Of a DNA stretch of 21,109 nucleotides, positions 8,373 to 16,341 are shown piece by piece. A model generated the notes under the pieces. That model ran no database searches, was not told where the DNA came from, and was given only the letters and a program-made list of their open reading frames with translations. Position numbers and translations under genes: made by a program. How positions within the stretch are numbered: position 1 is the stretch's first letter; each line of letters begins with the position of its first letter. This DNA comes from DRVV01 sp964487415. Lineage in GTDB: Archaea; Thermoproteota; Bathyarchaeia; Bathyarchaeales; Bathycorpusculaceae. Location: positions 1 through 21,109 of the forward strand of contig CAZAPQ010000070.1 of the NCBI GenBank assembly GCA_964487415.1, written 5' to 3'.

Positions 8373-9069
8373 ACCCCATCCCCACTTCCCTCAAATTTAT
8401 CAGGTAATTCTTGAAGATGGAAGTCAGAGACTTGCAACTAAGAACCTCGCTCCTGGAAGAAGCGTTTACGGTGAAAAACTCATACATTATGAGGGAGTAG
8501 AGTATCGATTATGGGATCCCTATAGAAGTAAGTTGGCGGCAGCCATAATTAAAAATCTGAAAAATATCCCAATAAAGCCTGAAAATCAAATTCTATACTT
8601 GGGAGCAGCTTCAGGGACCACTGCAAGCCACGTTTCAGACATTGTAGGAGAAAAAGGGATAGTTTACTGTGTAGAGTTCGCCCCTAGATCCATAAGAGAG
8701 TTGATCAACAATGTATGCGCATATAGACCAAACATGATTCCAATTCTTGAAGATGCCCGTTTTCCAGACAGGTACACTATGCATATTCAAGGTAAAGTTG
8801 ACACTATATACTGCGACATTGCACAGCCTGATCAGGCCAGAATATTAGCGGACAACGCCGATTTCTACCTTAAAAAGACCGGCTGGATTATGCTTGCCAT
8901 AAAGGCCCAAAGTATAGATGTCACAAAGGAACCATCAGAGGTCTATAGACGAGAGATAAAAGTGCTGGAAAGTAGAGGTTTTATAATTGAGGATGTTGTA
9001 CATCTGGAACCCTATGACAAGGCTCACGCAATGATAGTTGCAAAATCCAGGCAAAAACAAGGCGTATAA
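8362..9069 (+). CDS. flpA: Fibrillarin-like rRNA/tRNA 2'-O-methyltransferase
   Basis: SAM-dependent 2'-O-methyltransferase of the box C/D sRNP. The 235-residue protein has the family order: N-terminal beta domain with RLATKNLAPGRSVYGE, WDPYRSKLAAAI at 51-62, the SAM loop LGAASGTTASHVSD at 80-93, VYCVEFAPRS, the YCDIAQPDQ segment and AIKAQSID. The catalytic Lys and Asp positions lie within these conserved segments. The frame is open 29 codons further upstream, but that extension is Lys/Arg-rich sequence inside the nop5 3' end. The ATG at 8362 gives the standard N-terminus MRIKPHPHFP, has a purine-rich GGGGAAAAGGG before it and overlaps the nop5 stop by 11 bases, so the two are almost certainly co-translated. 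Confidence 0.96.
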   Translation: MRIKPHPHFPQIYQVILEDGSQRLATKNLAPGRSVYGEKLIHYEGVEYRLWDPYRSKLAAAIIKNLKNIPIKPENQILYLGAASGTTASHVSDIVGEKGIVYCVEFAPRSIRELINNVCAYRPNMIPILEDARFPDRYTMHIQGKVDTIYCDIAQPDQARILADNADFYLKKTGWIMLAIKAQSIDVTKEPSEVYRREIKVLESRGFIIEDVVHLEPYDKAHAMIVAKSRQKQGV

Positions 9070-9111
9070 CCTTATATTTAAGAGCATGCCGGTACTTTAT
9101 TGTGGAGGCTG

Positions 9112-10050
9112 ATGACCGCTAGGGAGATGGAAGGCGTTAGCTCTGTTAAGACCGTGCTTAAAAAGGCTGGATTCACCGTCTCCCCCGTATATTCTAAGCC
9201 AAGTTGCTTCAACTTAGCTGCTAGAAAGGACTATTCCCTTATCTTGATAAAGGTTCAGCCAGATATTGGAGGCATTTCGCCTCATGACTCTTTAGAGTTG
9301 AGAGTCATTTGCGAAAACATATTAGCATCTTCTTTAATAGTTGGAAACAAGACGCGGGAAAAACCTCTAGAGGACGATACGGTATACTTCAGATACAACG
9401 TTCCAGCAGTGACGCCCAGAACCTTCAAAAATATTATCCTTAAGAAAATTTACCCGTTAGTTCAAGCAGGTCCAGGAGGCTACTACGTAGAAATTGATGG
9501 AGAAGCCTTGAGACAGAGGAGGCAAAAGCTTAGTCTCTCAGCTGGCATGATAGCGGAAAAAATCGGTGTTTCCAGAAGGACCCTTTATGGATATGAAAAG
9601 GGAATGACAAGGACATCTGTAACCATAGCTTATAAGCTGTTATGTACACTGGGGGTGCCAATAGCTAAATCTGTGGACATTTTTAACATGCCGAATCGTA
9701 AAGGAAGAACTTCGATAAATAAAGCAAAACGGTTGATCACTAAAAGCAAAATTTTTCAGAGGATTTTTAAGAATATATCCGGCTATGACATAATCCCAGT
9801 AAGAAAAACACCGTTCGACTTCCTTATAACGAATCAAGAAGAAAACATTAAGATTATAGGCAGTGTTACGAATGGAAGAGAGGACAGTTTAAGCCAACGG
9901 GTCAGCGAAATTTTAAGCCTCAGTAAAGTTGTCCAAGCACATGCAATACTTGTAACAGAAAACAAAAAAGCAGAAAACGTGGATATTCCATGCATTTCCC
10001 GTGACAAAATTTCAAAGATGCGGGATCCAGAGGAGCTCTGCAAAATTTAA
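9112..10050 (+). CDS. Archaeal cro/C1-type HTH regulator with flanking domains
   Basis: A 312-residue protein of a conserved archaeal family annotated as putative HTH-type transcriptional regulators. The central HTH of the cro/C1 type spans about residues 133-185 (LRQRRQKLSLSAGMIAEKIG, then a recognition helix in VSRRTLYGYEKG). The N-terminal 120 residues contain alternating strands (FNLAARKDYSLILIKVQPDI), and the C-terminal part repeats a similar feel (YDIIPVRKTPFDFLITNQEE), reminiscent of nuclease-like folds but with no catalytic motif I can defend. The frame can start at a TTG at 9100; I chose the ATG at 9112, which follows GGAGG by three bases, while a TATA-like CTTATATTTA at 9071-9080 predicts initiation near 9100. 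The regulated genes are unknown. The last four bases overlap rnhB, which converges on it. Confidence 0.8.
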   Translation: MTAREMEGVSSVKTVLKKAGFTVSPVYSKPSCFNLAARKDYSLILIKVQPDIGGISPHDSLELRVICENILASSLIVGNKTREKPLEDDTVYFRYNVPAVTPRTFKNIILKKIYPLVQAGPGGYYVEIDGEALRQRRQKLSLSAGMIAEKIGVSRRTLYGYEKGMTRTSVTIAYKLLCTLGVPIAKSVDIFNMPNRKGRTSINKAKRLITKSKIFQRIFKNISGYDIIPVRKTPFDFLITNQEENIKIIGSVTNGREDSLSQRVSEILSLSKVVQAHAILVTENKKAENVDIPCISRDKISKMRDPEELCKI

Positions 10051-10709
10051 GGAAGATGCATCTGATTAAAGCCCTTTTCCTCTTTTATCCTCTTAGCTGG
10101 TTTCCAGGACTTTCGCACGAAGTCCGGGTATTCTCCGAAGGTTTCAAGGCATTTTTGCAGAAACTTAATGGTTTTTGAGTCTGAAGGGTAACCGCATCCT
10201 AAATCACCATATCTCAATTTCAGATCTGCAATTTCCCTATCCCTTTCAACCTTGGCTATTATGGAGGCCGCGGACACTATTGGATATTTCCTGTCTGCCT
10301 TATGTTCCGAAATTATTTCAATCTTAGAGGGCAAGAGTTCAAGGATATGCTGTTTAAAGCGTTCTTCTAAAACATCTGAAGCATCAACATAGGCAATATC
10401 GGGTTTAAGATGCGCTATAACTTTAGCCATTGCCTGAGCTTCCAGCCTATTAAGTCTATGGAGCTTCCGGCCAGTTTCAACAACTTTATCAATATCTGAC
10501 GGCGAAAGCTTTATGATACAATGATTTTGGATAGTCCGCATAATTTGGACCGCAAGTCTTTCTCGGGTTGTAGGTGACAGGAGTTTTGAATCCTTAACGC
10601 CGAGCTGAACAAGTCTCGGCAAATCCTCATCTTTAATTAAAACTCCCGCAATGACAAGAGAACCGACCAAGGAACCCCGTCCCGCCTCGTCAACACCAGC
10701 AATAAGCAT
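10047..10709 (-). CDS. rnhB: Ribonuclease HII
   Basis: Cleaves the RNA strand of RNA-DNA hybrids and single ribonucleotides in DNA. The protein is 220 residues, the usual archaeal length. The catalytic carboxylates are all visible: D7 and E8 in DEAGRG (7-12), D109 in YVDA and D157 in VERDRE. Also present are KDSKLLS at 39-45, the KADRKYPIVSAASIIAKV block at 137-154, and the GCGYPSD loop with its conserved Tyr near 174. The ATG at 10709 follows an AT-rich promoter (ATATAAAAATAAAT, about 10735-10748). Its stop overlaps that of the convergent HTH gene. Confidence 0.96.
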   Translation of the reverse strand: MLIAGVDEAGRGSLVGSLVIAGVLIKDEDLPRLVQLGVKDSKLLSPTTRERLAVQIMRTIQNHCIIKLSPSDIDKVVETGRKLHRLNRLEAQAMAKVIAHLKPDIAYVDASDVLEERFKQHILELLPSKIEIISEHKADRKYPIVSAASIIAKVERDREIADLKLRYGDLGCGYPSDSKTIKFLQKCLETFGEYPDFVRKSWKPAKRIKEEKGFNQMHLP

Positions 10710-10734
10710 AGGGGATACTTTCTCACTAAAACAT

Positions 10735-10748
10735 ATTTATTTTTATAT
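10735..10748 (-). promoter_or_regulatory. TATA-like box for rnhB
   Basis: The minus-strand reading ATATAAAAATAAAT is centred about 32 bases before the rnhB ATG. The rest of the 187-base gap between rnhB and the radical SAM gene holds no convincing feature. Confidence 0.5.
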
Positions 10749-10896
10749 CTTTAGCCTAAGCAAAAGGTCTTAAACTGTTTTATTGTGTTAAATGGGAACA
10801 AAACCAAGATAATGCTTGAAAATAGGCATAATAATTTTCATCGCCAGCTTTAGCCATTGATTATCTAGCACTAGAATATCTCAATGATCTCGAAAT

Positions 10897-11526
10897 CTAC
10901 CAGAAACATGGAATATATTGCCTTATTCTATATTTTACACCTAACTTCTTTGCCAGTTCTTCAAACTTCTTAAAATCAACCTCGGGAACCGCCACGGCGG
11001 TGACTTCCACATCAATAATATTCTTGGCTCTTTCAACGAAGTCTAAAACTGCCTCAAAGGCTCCATCGATGCTTGGCCTACAAATTTCTAGGTATGTTTC
11101 CCTGTCATGGGCATTTAGGCTGACGCTTAATTTGTTAACGCCCGCCTCTTTAAGCTCTTCAACAACCTTTCGACCCTTATTCACTAGATAACCCTGCCCG
11201 TTAGTGTCAACTCTTATATTGACAATCTTTCCATAATTCTTTCGAACATATTTGCTAACCTCTAAAATACAATCCAGCCTCATGAAGGGTTCTCCAAAAC
11301 CACAGAAAACGATTTCCTTCCAATATCGCAAATTAATCGTATTCTGGAGGGCGCTTAAAATTTCGCTTATCGTTGGGTCCTTCTCCAGTTTTAGGTTGAA
11401 CCCTCCGACACCACGCCAAAAGTTTCTTAGGCAGAAGTAGCAGTTATTTGTACATTTGTTGGTTATGTTTAGGTATAAGTTGTCTCCAAGCCAGTATACG
11501 ATGCTTGGCTCCTTTTTTATCGCCAT
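10897..11526 (-). CDS. Radical SAM protein, TatD-associated type
   Basis: A 209-residue radical SAM enzyme. The [4Fe-4S]/SAM motif is C25-x3-C29-x2-C32 in the context NLYLNITNKCTNNCYFC, followed by LRNF, then FCGFGEP as the SAM-binding glycine motif, RVDTNGQG and KLSVSLNAHD. This combination is what I know from the small radical SAM family that often sits next to tatD; no tatD is visible here, so the label is by sequence pattern only and the substrate is unknown. The frame can start at a TTG at 11547; the ATG at 11526 has GAGG nine bases upstream and matches the family N-terminus. A TATA-like box at about 11568-11578 would start transcription near 11547. The stop is TAG. Confidence 0.82.
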   Translation of the reverse strand: MAIKKEPSIVYWLGDNLYLNITNKCTNNCYFCLRNFWRGVGGFNLKLEKDPTISEILSALQNTINLRYWKEIVFCGFGEPFMRLDCILEVSKYVRKNYGKIVNIRVDTNGQGYLVNKGRKVVEELKEAGVNKLSVSLNAHDRETYLEICRPSIDGAFEAVLDFVERAKNIIDVEVTAVAVPEVDFKKFEELAKKLGVKYRIRQYIPCFW

Positions 11527-11567
11527 ACGCCCTTTCCTCTTCTGCAATCAGACCTACAGGCATGACA

Positions 11568-11578
11568 GTTTTAAACTT
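11568..11578 (-). promoter_or_regulatory. TATA-like box for the radical SAM gene
   Basis: The minus strand reads GAAAGTTTAAAACTG here, about 45 bases before the ATG at 11526. It mirrors the AAGTTTAAAT box of the divergent pyrG promoter about 25 bases away. Confidence 0.45.
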
Positions 11579-11593
11579 TCGGAAGGATGGAAT

Positions 11594-11604
11594 AAGTTTA
11601 AATG
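11594..11604 (+). promoter_or_regulatory. TATA-like box for pyrG
   Basis: AAGTTTAAATG lies about 47 bases before the pyrG ATG. A Shine-Dalgarno-like TGGAG at 11632-11636 precedes the start by nine bases, so pyrG probably has a leader of about 20 nt. Confidence 0.5.
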
Positions 11605-11645
11605 CTCAGCCAGACCATGGTTTTGCTATTGTGGAGCGTAACAGC

Positions 11646-13271
11646 ATGGTTAAGTATATCTTTGTTACAGGCGGCGTTCTAAGCTCCGTAGGTAAGGGGA
11701 TAGTAACCTCTTCCATTGGAAAAATGCTTCAGGCGAGAGGATTTAATGTAACAGCTGTGAAAATTGACCCATACGTGAATGTTGACGCGGGAACAATGAA
11801 CCCATACATGCACGGCGAAGTTTATGTAACTGACGATGGTGGAGAAACAGATCTGGATTTGGGGTGGTATGAACGCTTCCTAGACTTAAACCTAAAAAGA
11901 GAAAATAACATTACAACAGGCCAAGTTTATAAGGCAGTGATTGAAAAGGAACGACGTGGAGACTTTCTCGGAAAATGTGTACAGATTGTTCCGCATATAA
12001 CTAATGAGATCAAAGATAGAATACGGAAGGCGGCCTTGAATTCTAAAGTTGATGTTGTGTTAACAGAAGTTGGCGGCACCGTAGGCGACATTGAAGGGTT
12101 GCCGTTTCTTGAAGCAATACGCCAAATGCGCTTAGAAGAGGGTTACGAAAATACCCTTTACGTACACGTTGCACTGGTTCCGATTCTTGATGTTACAAAG
12201 GAGATGAAAACCAAGCCGCTGCAGCATAGTGTCAATGAATTAAGACGTATTGGTATTCAACCAGATATAATTGTGGCGCGATGTCAAGGGATGATAGATT
12301 CTGAAACGCTGAGGAAAATAGCCCTTTTTGGCACAATTCCAGAGAATGCTGTCTTCTGCTCCTACAACGTTGAAAATGTCTATCAAGTTCCCCTCATTCT
12401 GGACGAGCAAGGAATGGGCAAATTCATCTGTAGGAGACTCAACCTCCCGGAAAACAAACCTAACTACGAGGAATGGAAAAAATTTGTCAATGCCATATTA
12501 AATCCTAAATATGAAATTAAAATAGCCCTGGTCGGCAAATATGCTAGTCTTGCAGACAGCTATGTAAGCATGAAAGAAGCCCTGCTTCATGCAGGCGCAG
12601 CATGCCAAACAAAAGTTAACATCCATTACATCGAGGCTGAAACTTTTGAGAAAAACCCGGAAAGTCTGCAAACTCTGAACAGTTATGATGGAATATTTGT
12701 ACCCTACGGTTTTGGACCAAGGGGCACTGAAGGAAAGATTATGGCTATAAAATTCGCTAGGGAAAATAACATTCCCTTCCTAGGAATATGCTATGGCTTC
12801 CAGTTGGCTGTTATAGAATTCGCCAGAAATATTTGCAAATTGAAGGAGGCAAATAGTACAGAAATTGATCCAGATACTCCTCACCCTGTGATTGATTTAA
12901 TGCCGGAACAGCGGACGATAGAATATAAAGGGGCAACTATGCGCTTAGGCTCCCAAAAAATTATTGTGAAAAAGGATACAATCGCTTATAAGCTATATAA
13001 AAGTGAGGAGATTTATGAGCGCCACCGTCACAGATTTGAGGTGAACTTAAATTACATAGACGTGCTGGAAAAGAATGGGCTGATTTTTTCCGGAAAAAGC
13101 CCGGATGGAAAGAGAATGGAGATTTTAGAGTTGCCAAATCATTTCTTCCTTTTAGCCTCTCAGTTTCATGGAGAATTTAAAAGTCGCCCGGGAAAACCCG
13201 ATCCTGAATATTATGGGTTTGTGAAAGCATGTTTAGACAAGAAACTTGGTAAATCCAAGCCGGAGTTTTGA
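11646..13271 (+). CDS. pyrG: CTP synthase (glutamine-hydrolysing)
   Basis: Makes CTP from UTP with ATP and glutamine. The 541-residue protein has the amidoligase domain first: GGVLSSVGKGI at 9-19 (P-loop), KIDPYVNVDAGTMNPYMHGE, TDDGGETDLDLG and EVGGTVGDIEG. The class I glutamine amidotransferase domain follows from about residue 295, with the nucleophile Cys382 in FLGICYGFQ and the catalytic His/Glu in QFHGEFKSRP (bacterial enzymes usually have QFHPEF). The frame is open upstream to 11448, but the ATG at 11646 gives the invariant N-terminus VKYIFVTGGV and has a TGGAG ribosome-binding site. Its TGA stop directly abuts the stop of the convergent HD-domain gene. Confidence 0.98.
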   Translation: MVKYIFVTGGVLSSVGKGIVTSSIGKMLQARGFNVTAVKIDPYVNVDAGTMNPYMHGEVYVTDDGGETDLDLGWYERFLDLNLKRENNITTGQVYKAVIEKERRGDFLGKCVQIVPHITNEIKDRIRKAALNSKVDVVLTEVGGTVGDIEGLPFLEAIRQMRLEEGYENTLYVHVALVPILDVTKEMKTKPLQHSVNELRRIGIQPDIIVARCQGMIDSETLRKIALFGTIPENAVFCSYNVENVYQVPLILDEQGMGKFICRRLNLPENKPNYEEWKKFVNAILNPKYEIKIALVGKYASLADSYVSMKEALLHAGAACQTKVNIHYIEAETFEKNPESLQTLNSYDGIFVPYGFGPRGTEGKIMAIKFARENNIPFLGICYGFQLAVIEFARNICKLKEANSTEIDPDTPHPVIDLMPEQRTIEYKGATMRLGSQKIIVKKDTIAYKLYKSEEIYERHRHRFEVNLNYIDVLEKNGLIFSGKSPDGKRMEILELPNHFFLLASQFHGEFKSRPGKPDPEYYGFVKACLDKKLGKSKPEF

Positions 13272-13826
13272 TTATAGGCCTATATCCTGAGCTATCTTCT
13301 TTAGCCCTTGAAGAGCTAACTCAAAGAATATTTCCCTTGGAATATTCATAGTCTCGCAGAGGAGGATTCTTTCCCTGTCCGCACCCCTAGCAAAATCCTT
13401 ATCCTTAAACTTTTTAATAACAGTTTCCACCTTAACCTCCTCTAACTTTTTAGAGGGCATAACCAAAGCGCAGGCAACCAGCAGACCGGAAATCGCATCA
13501 CAAGCTATCAAAGCTTTATCCAGAAGGCTTTGCGGCTTGACACCTGTATACTTAAAATTATGGGCTTTTATAGCATTCATAATCTCATCAGAAACGTGCT
13601 TTTTCAAGATTTCTTCAGCAAGCAAACCATGCTTATCCGGTTTCTCTTCCGTCTTCTCATAGTCTATGTCATGTAACAAACCAGCTAGACCCCAAATCTC
13701 CTCATCTTCTCCAAGATATCTTGCAACATTCCGCATTATTGCTTCTACGGCAAGCATGTGAAGGAAAACGTTTCTTTTTGAAATCCAACTCTTAATAAGG
13801 TTTAGCGCCTCTTCCCGTGAAAGCAT
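13272..13826 (-). CDS. HD-domain metal-dependent phosphohydrolase
   Basis: A 184-residue HD-superfamily protein. The metal ligands are H23, H52-D53 in GLLHDIDYE and D110 in IACDAISG, with further histidines at 66 (KHGLLAEEIL) and 89 (IKAHN). Members hydrolyse phosphate esters of nucleotides; this shape, a single small HD domain with the LHDIDYE motif, is common in archaea and bacteria, usually without an assigned substrate. A start at an ATG at 13847 is possible, but the ATG at 13826 has AGGTG five bases upstream, and a TATA-like AGTTTTAAAAG at about 13857-13867 puts initiation near 13837, between the two ATGs. Tail to tail with pyrG with no spacer; divergent from the UPF0104 gene. Confidence 0.85.
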   Translation of the reverse strand: MLSREEALNLIKSWISKRNVFLHMLAVEAIMRNVARYLGEDEEIWGLAGLLHDIDYEKTEEKPDKHGLLAEEILKKHVSDEIMNAIKAHNFKYTGVKPQSLLDKALIACDAISGLLVACALVMPSKKLEEVKVETVIKKFKDKDFARGADRERILLCETMNIPREIFFELALQGLKKIAQDIGL

Positions 13827-13903
13827 AAACGCACCTAAAGCACACATGATTCTGAAGCTTTTAAAACTTTAGCTCAGCAATTCTCATAACGGCTTTTCCA
13901 AAA

Positions 13904-13914
13904 ATTATATAATC
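13904..13914 (+). promoter_or_regulatory. TATA-like box for the UPF0104 gene
   Basis: ATTATATAATC lies about 45 bases before the ATG at 13953; initiation near 13935 is expected. The divergent HD gene has its own box about 45 bases away. Confidence 0.5.
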
Positions 13915-13952
13915 CGTTAAGAGCTTTTCTGAAGTCATTGCTGGATGAAGCC

Positions 13953-15020
13953 ATGGCTACGATGAAAACTCAAGTCACGTGGAAAACTATAGTCTTGCCA
14001 TTAATAGGCATAGCCGCATTCATAGCATATCTCCAAATATTCCAAGTTAGCATACCGGAAATAATAGCCACAATCCAACAGGCTGATCCTTTATTATATT
14101 CATTGGCAGCTCTCCTAGTTTTTGTTGACGTTTTCTTCCACTCGCTGGCATGGCACCAGCTTATCAATTTCCTTTCAGTTAAGCTTTCGGTGCTAAAATC
14201 TTGCCTATATGTGTGGTATGGAATATATGTTGACATAATTATACCAGCGGAATCTTTGAGCGGAGAAATCTCCAGAATATACCTTGTAACAAGAATGCAC
14301 AGTAATGATGTGGCAGGTAAAGTTGCCGCATCGCTTGTGGCGCAAAGACTCATAGGAATGGGAATTGGTACCGCTACCCTTTTGATAGGCATGTGGATGC
14401 TCATGACCGAAGTTCAAGTGAACAGCGTGATTTTTAACTTAACATTATTTCTGGTTTTTGCAACACTGTTTTTCGCATTTTTGCTACTTTTCCTATGTAT
14501 TAAAAAAAGCTGGACTTTGAAAATTATTGACTGGGTTATAAGTTTTATTGAACACATTAGTAGAGGGAAATGGAAACTGGCAAAAATTAAGGAGGAAGCT
14601 GTGAAGCTTGCGGATATTTTCCATGTTTCCATAAGAGCCTTTGGACACAACCCAAGGATCGTGATAGTTTCAATCATTTTAACGGCACTCTCTTGGATGG
14701 CTTATCTTGGAATCTCTTATCTTTGCTTCTTAGCACTAAACTTCAAAGTCAGCTGGAGCATAATCATTATGACTCAAGCTGTAGTCTCAGCTGTTAAATC
14801 AATTCCTCTAGGTGTGCCCTTTGAGGTGGGACTCCCGGAAATAACCATGACAACTTTTTATGGATTGCTAGGCGTCCCTCTTGGCATAAGCGCCACGGCG
14901 ACTATACTAAATAGGGTTTTAACTCTTTGGCTTAGGTTCTTTGTGGGATTTATAGCTCAGCAGTGGATTGAAATTGGAATAGCGAGGGCATCCTCAAACA
15001 GCGTAACATTGAAAGGATAA
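13953..15020 (+). CDS. UPF0104 / lysylphosphatidylglycerol synthase TM-region family membrane protein
   Basis: A 355-residue integral membrane protein with about eight hydrophobic segments. It belongs to the family named after the transmembrane half of MprF and includes archaeal AglD-related and YbhN-like proteins; roles proposed for members include lipid or lipid-linked precursor translocation. The recognisable family signature is PAESLSGEISRIYLV at about 98-112, followed by VAGKVAASLVAQRLIG, and in the C-terminal half GVPFEVGLPEITMTTFYGLLG. No aminoacyl transfer domain is attached. The frame extends to a TTG at 13938; the ATG at 13953 is preceded by TGGATGA. RimI follows after 35 bases on the same strand and may be co-transcribed. 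The exact substrate is unknown. Confidence 0.82.
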   Translation: MATMKTQVTWKTIVLPLIGIAAFIAYLQIFQVSIPEIIATIQQADPLLYSLAALLVFVDVFFHSLAWHQLINFLSVKLSVLKSCLYVWYGIYVDIIIPAESLSGEISRIYLVTRMHSNDVAGKVAASLVAQRLIGMGIGTATLLIGMWMLMTEVQVNSVIFNLTLFLVFATLFFAFLLLFLCIKKSWTLKIIDWVISFIEHISRGKWKLAKIKEEAVKLADIFHVSIRAFGHNPRIVIVSIILTALSWMAYLGISYLCFLALNFKVSWSIIIMTQAVVSAVKSIPLGVPFEVGLPEITMTTFYGLLGVPLGISATATILNRVLTLWLRFFVGFIAQQWIEIGIARASSNSVTLKG

Positions 15021-15055
15021 TAAAACGATAAACAATTATAATTGATGATGTGTAA

Positions 15056-15511
15056 ATGGCAGTGGTTATCGAAAGCGCCTCAATTGGGCACTTAGACAGA
15101 CTCTATGAAATTGAAAAAAAGTGTTTTAAAGATGAGGCCTTTACAAAAAATCAGATAGCCTATTTACTTTCAATTTACAATTCAATCAGTCTTGTTGCAA
15201 AGGAGAATGGAAAAATAGTGGGCTTCATTATAGGAACCCTAGATTTCGAGGGTGATATTATAGTAGGACATGTATTAACGTTGGATGTGTGTCCAAGCCA
15301 TAGGCGGAAAGGCGTTGGAACGAAACTCCTGCAAGAGCTAGAGAAAATATTTCTAAATAATGGGGCTAAGAAGTGCCGTCTTGAAGCTAGAGAGGATAAC
15401 GTCGCAGCATTAAATCTTTACAGGAAACTTGGTTACATAAAAGTTAAAAGAATTGATAACTACTACAAAGTTGTTCATGGAATACTTTTTGAAAAATATC
15501 TTCAGGGCTAG
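15056..15511 (+). CDS. RimI/Ard1-like GNAT N-acetyltransferase
   Basis: A 151-residue GNAT acetyltransferase using acetyl-CoA. The acetyl-CoA pyrophosphate loop RRKGVG is at 83-88 after the strand HVLTLDVCP, and the C-terminal EAREDNVAALNLYRKLGY block (about 109-127) is the pattern of RimI-type protein N-terminal acetyltransferases, which in archaea (Ard1) modify the N-termini of many proteins. A role acetylating ribosomal or general nascent proteins is inferred from family resemblance. The start ATG has only a weak GATGATGTG upstream. The stop is TAG, followed four codons later by TAA. Confidence 0.85.
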   Translation: MAVVIESASIGHLDRLYEIEKKCFKDEAFTKNQIAYLLSIYNSISLVAKENGKIVGFIIGTLDFEGDIIVGHVLTLDVCPSHRRKGVGTKLLQELEKIFLNNGAKKCRLEAREDNVAALNLYRKLGYIKVKRIDNYYKVVHGILFEKYLQG

Positions 15512-15571
15512 ACGGCTACAAAATAAACCGTGAATTTAACATCAAACGTGAAGGGATAGAAGCTGATGCTG

Positions 15572-16114
15572 CTAGGATTTCTCGATAAGTTTTTTAGCGT
15601 TTTCAATTAATGTCATAGCAATTCTTGGAGAGACTTTAAGTTTAGCAGCTAAATCTTCAGCGGAAGCCCTAGCCAATTCTTCAACGGTGTTTATGCCAAC
15701 GCTCCTAAGACGTTCTGCCCGCTTCTCGCCTATCCCCTTCACATCCGTTAAGCTGATGTTTTTTGAAGGCGCTCCAGCAGAGCCCTCCTGTGTAACAACT
15801 GTTTCTACGGTTTCTTGAGACTGTTGCGAAGCAGTAATTAAGGAGGGCGCTCCAGGATCAGTTATAGTAGGCGGTGATGTTAAAGGAACACCTGAAATGG
15901 GCGTGGATGCTTCTACAGCTATTGGTCTAGCCTTCGGCCTCTGCATATACCCGAGACCAACGAATGCAAGCCCCAAAACCACGGTGGATATGACCCATAA
16001 CTCCCTATACGCTACTTGATATCCAAGCGCCATCCCTGTGGCTATGAAAACCATTGCCGCAATCACGTATAGTATATAATCTAACCGCAAACTGATTTCC
16101 TCCCGATATGACAT
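15572..16114 (-). CDS. Membrane-anchored helix-hairpin-helix protein
   Basis: One hundred and eighty residues in three parts. Residues about 12-32 and 38-57 are two hydrophobic helices separated by a short polar turn. Residues about 60-118 are a low-complexity Pro/Ser/Thr/Gln linker. Residues about 121-178 form a helix-hairpin-helix domain of the Rad51-N/HhH_5 sort (DVKGIGEKRAERLRSVGI, then EELARASAEDLAAKL and VSPRIAMTLIENAKKL). HhH domains usually bind DNA without sequence specificity or mediate protein contacts; anchoring one to the membrane would put it on the cytoplasmic face, possibly tethering nucleoid or repair factors. That role is inference. It converges on rimI. The stop is TAG and the start ATG fits the domain layout. 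Confidence 0.75.
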   Translation of the reverse strand: MSYREEISLRLDYILYVIAAMVFIATGMALGYQVAYRELWVISTVVLGLAFVGLGYMQRPKARPIAVEASTPISGVPLTSPPTITDPGAPSLITASQQSQETVETVVTQEGSAGAPSKNISLTDVKGIGEKRAERLRSVGINTVEELARASAEDLAAKLKVSPRIAMTLIENAKKLIEKS

Positions 16115-16341
16115 TCACTTATGCGCTTAAAAGATAACTTTTGTTAATATGCTGATATAGTCTAAACTGACATGAACAAATGCTATGACTTCATATGTTA
16201 GAAATATCCCTTAAAACCTAAAATCTTCCAATTCCAATATTTTTACAATTTTATGAAGAATTCTGGTGGGCCAATAAATCTTGAATTTTGCAGTCGCATC
16301 CTTAAATAATACTTTTTAATCTTTAAGTTCAAAATAATTGT
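16115..16341. other. AT-rich divergent intergenic region (227 bp)
   Basis: Separates the HhH-protein start from the dehydrogenase start. It contains the dehydrogenase promoter near its right end and AT-rich sequence that could serve the HhH gene. I checked both strands for box C/D guide RNA signatures and found CTGA-like motifs but no matching C box. No other structure is evident. Confidence 0.5.
16313..16322 (+). promoter_or_regulatory. TATA-like box for the malate/lactate dehydrogenase gene
   Basis: TTTTTAATCT is centred about 25 bases before the ATG at 16342 and no Shine-Dalgarno sequence is present, so the transcript is probably leaderless. Confidence 0.5.

Noticed and set aside
13970..14404. 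144-codon minus-strand frame opposite the UPF0104 gene
   Set aside because: Antisense to a recognisable membrane protein with no ribosome-binding site or domain.
16115..16341. Guide RNA or small ORF in the gap before the dehydrogenase
   Set aside because: CTGA motifs occur but no matching C box; no ORF with a ribosome-binding site was seen.
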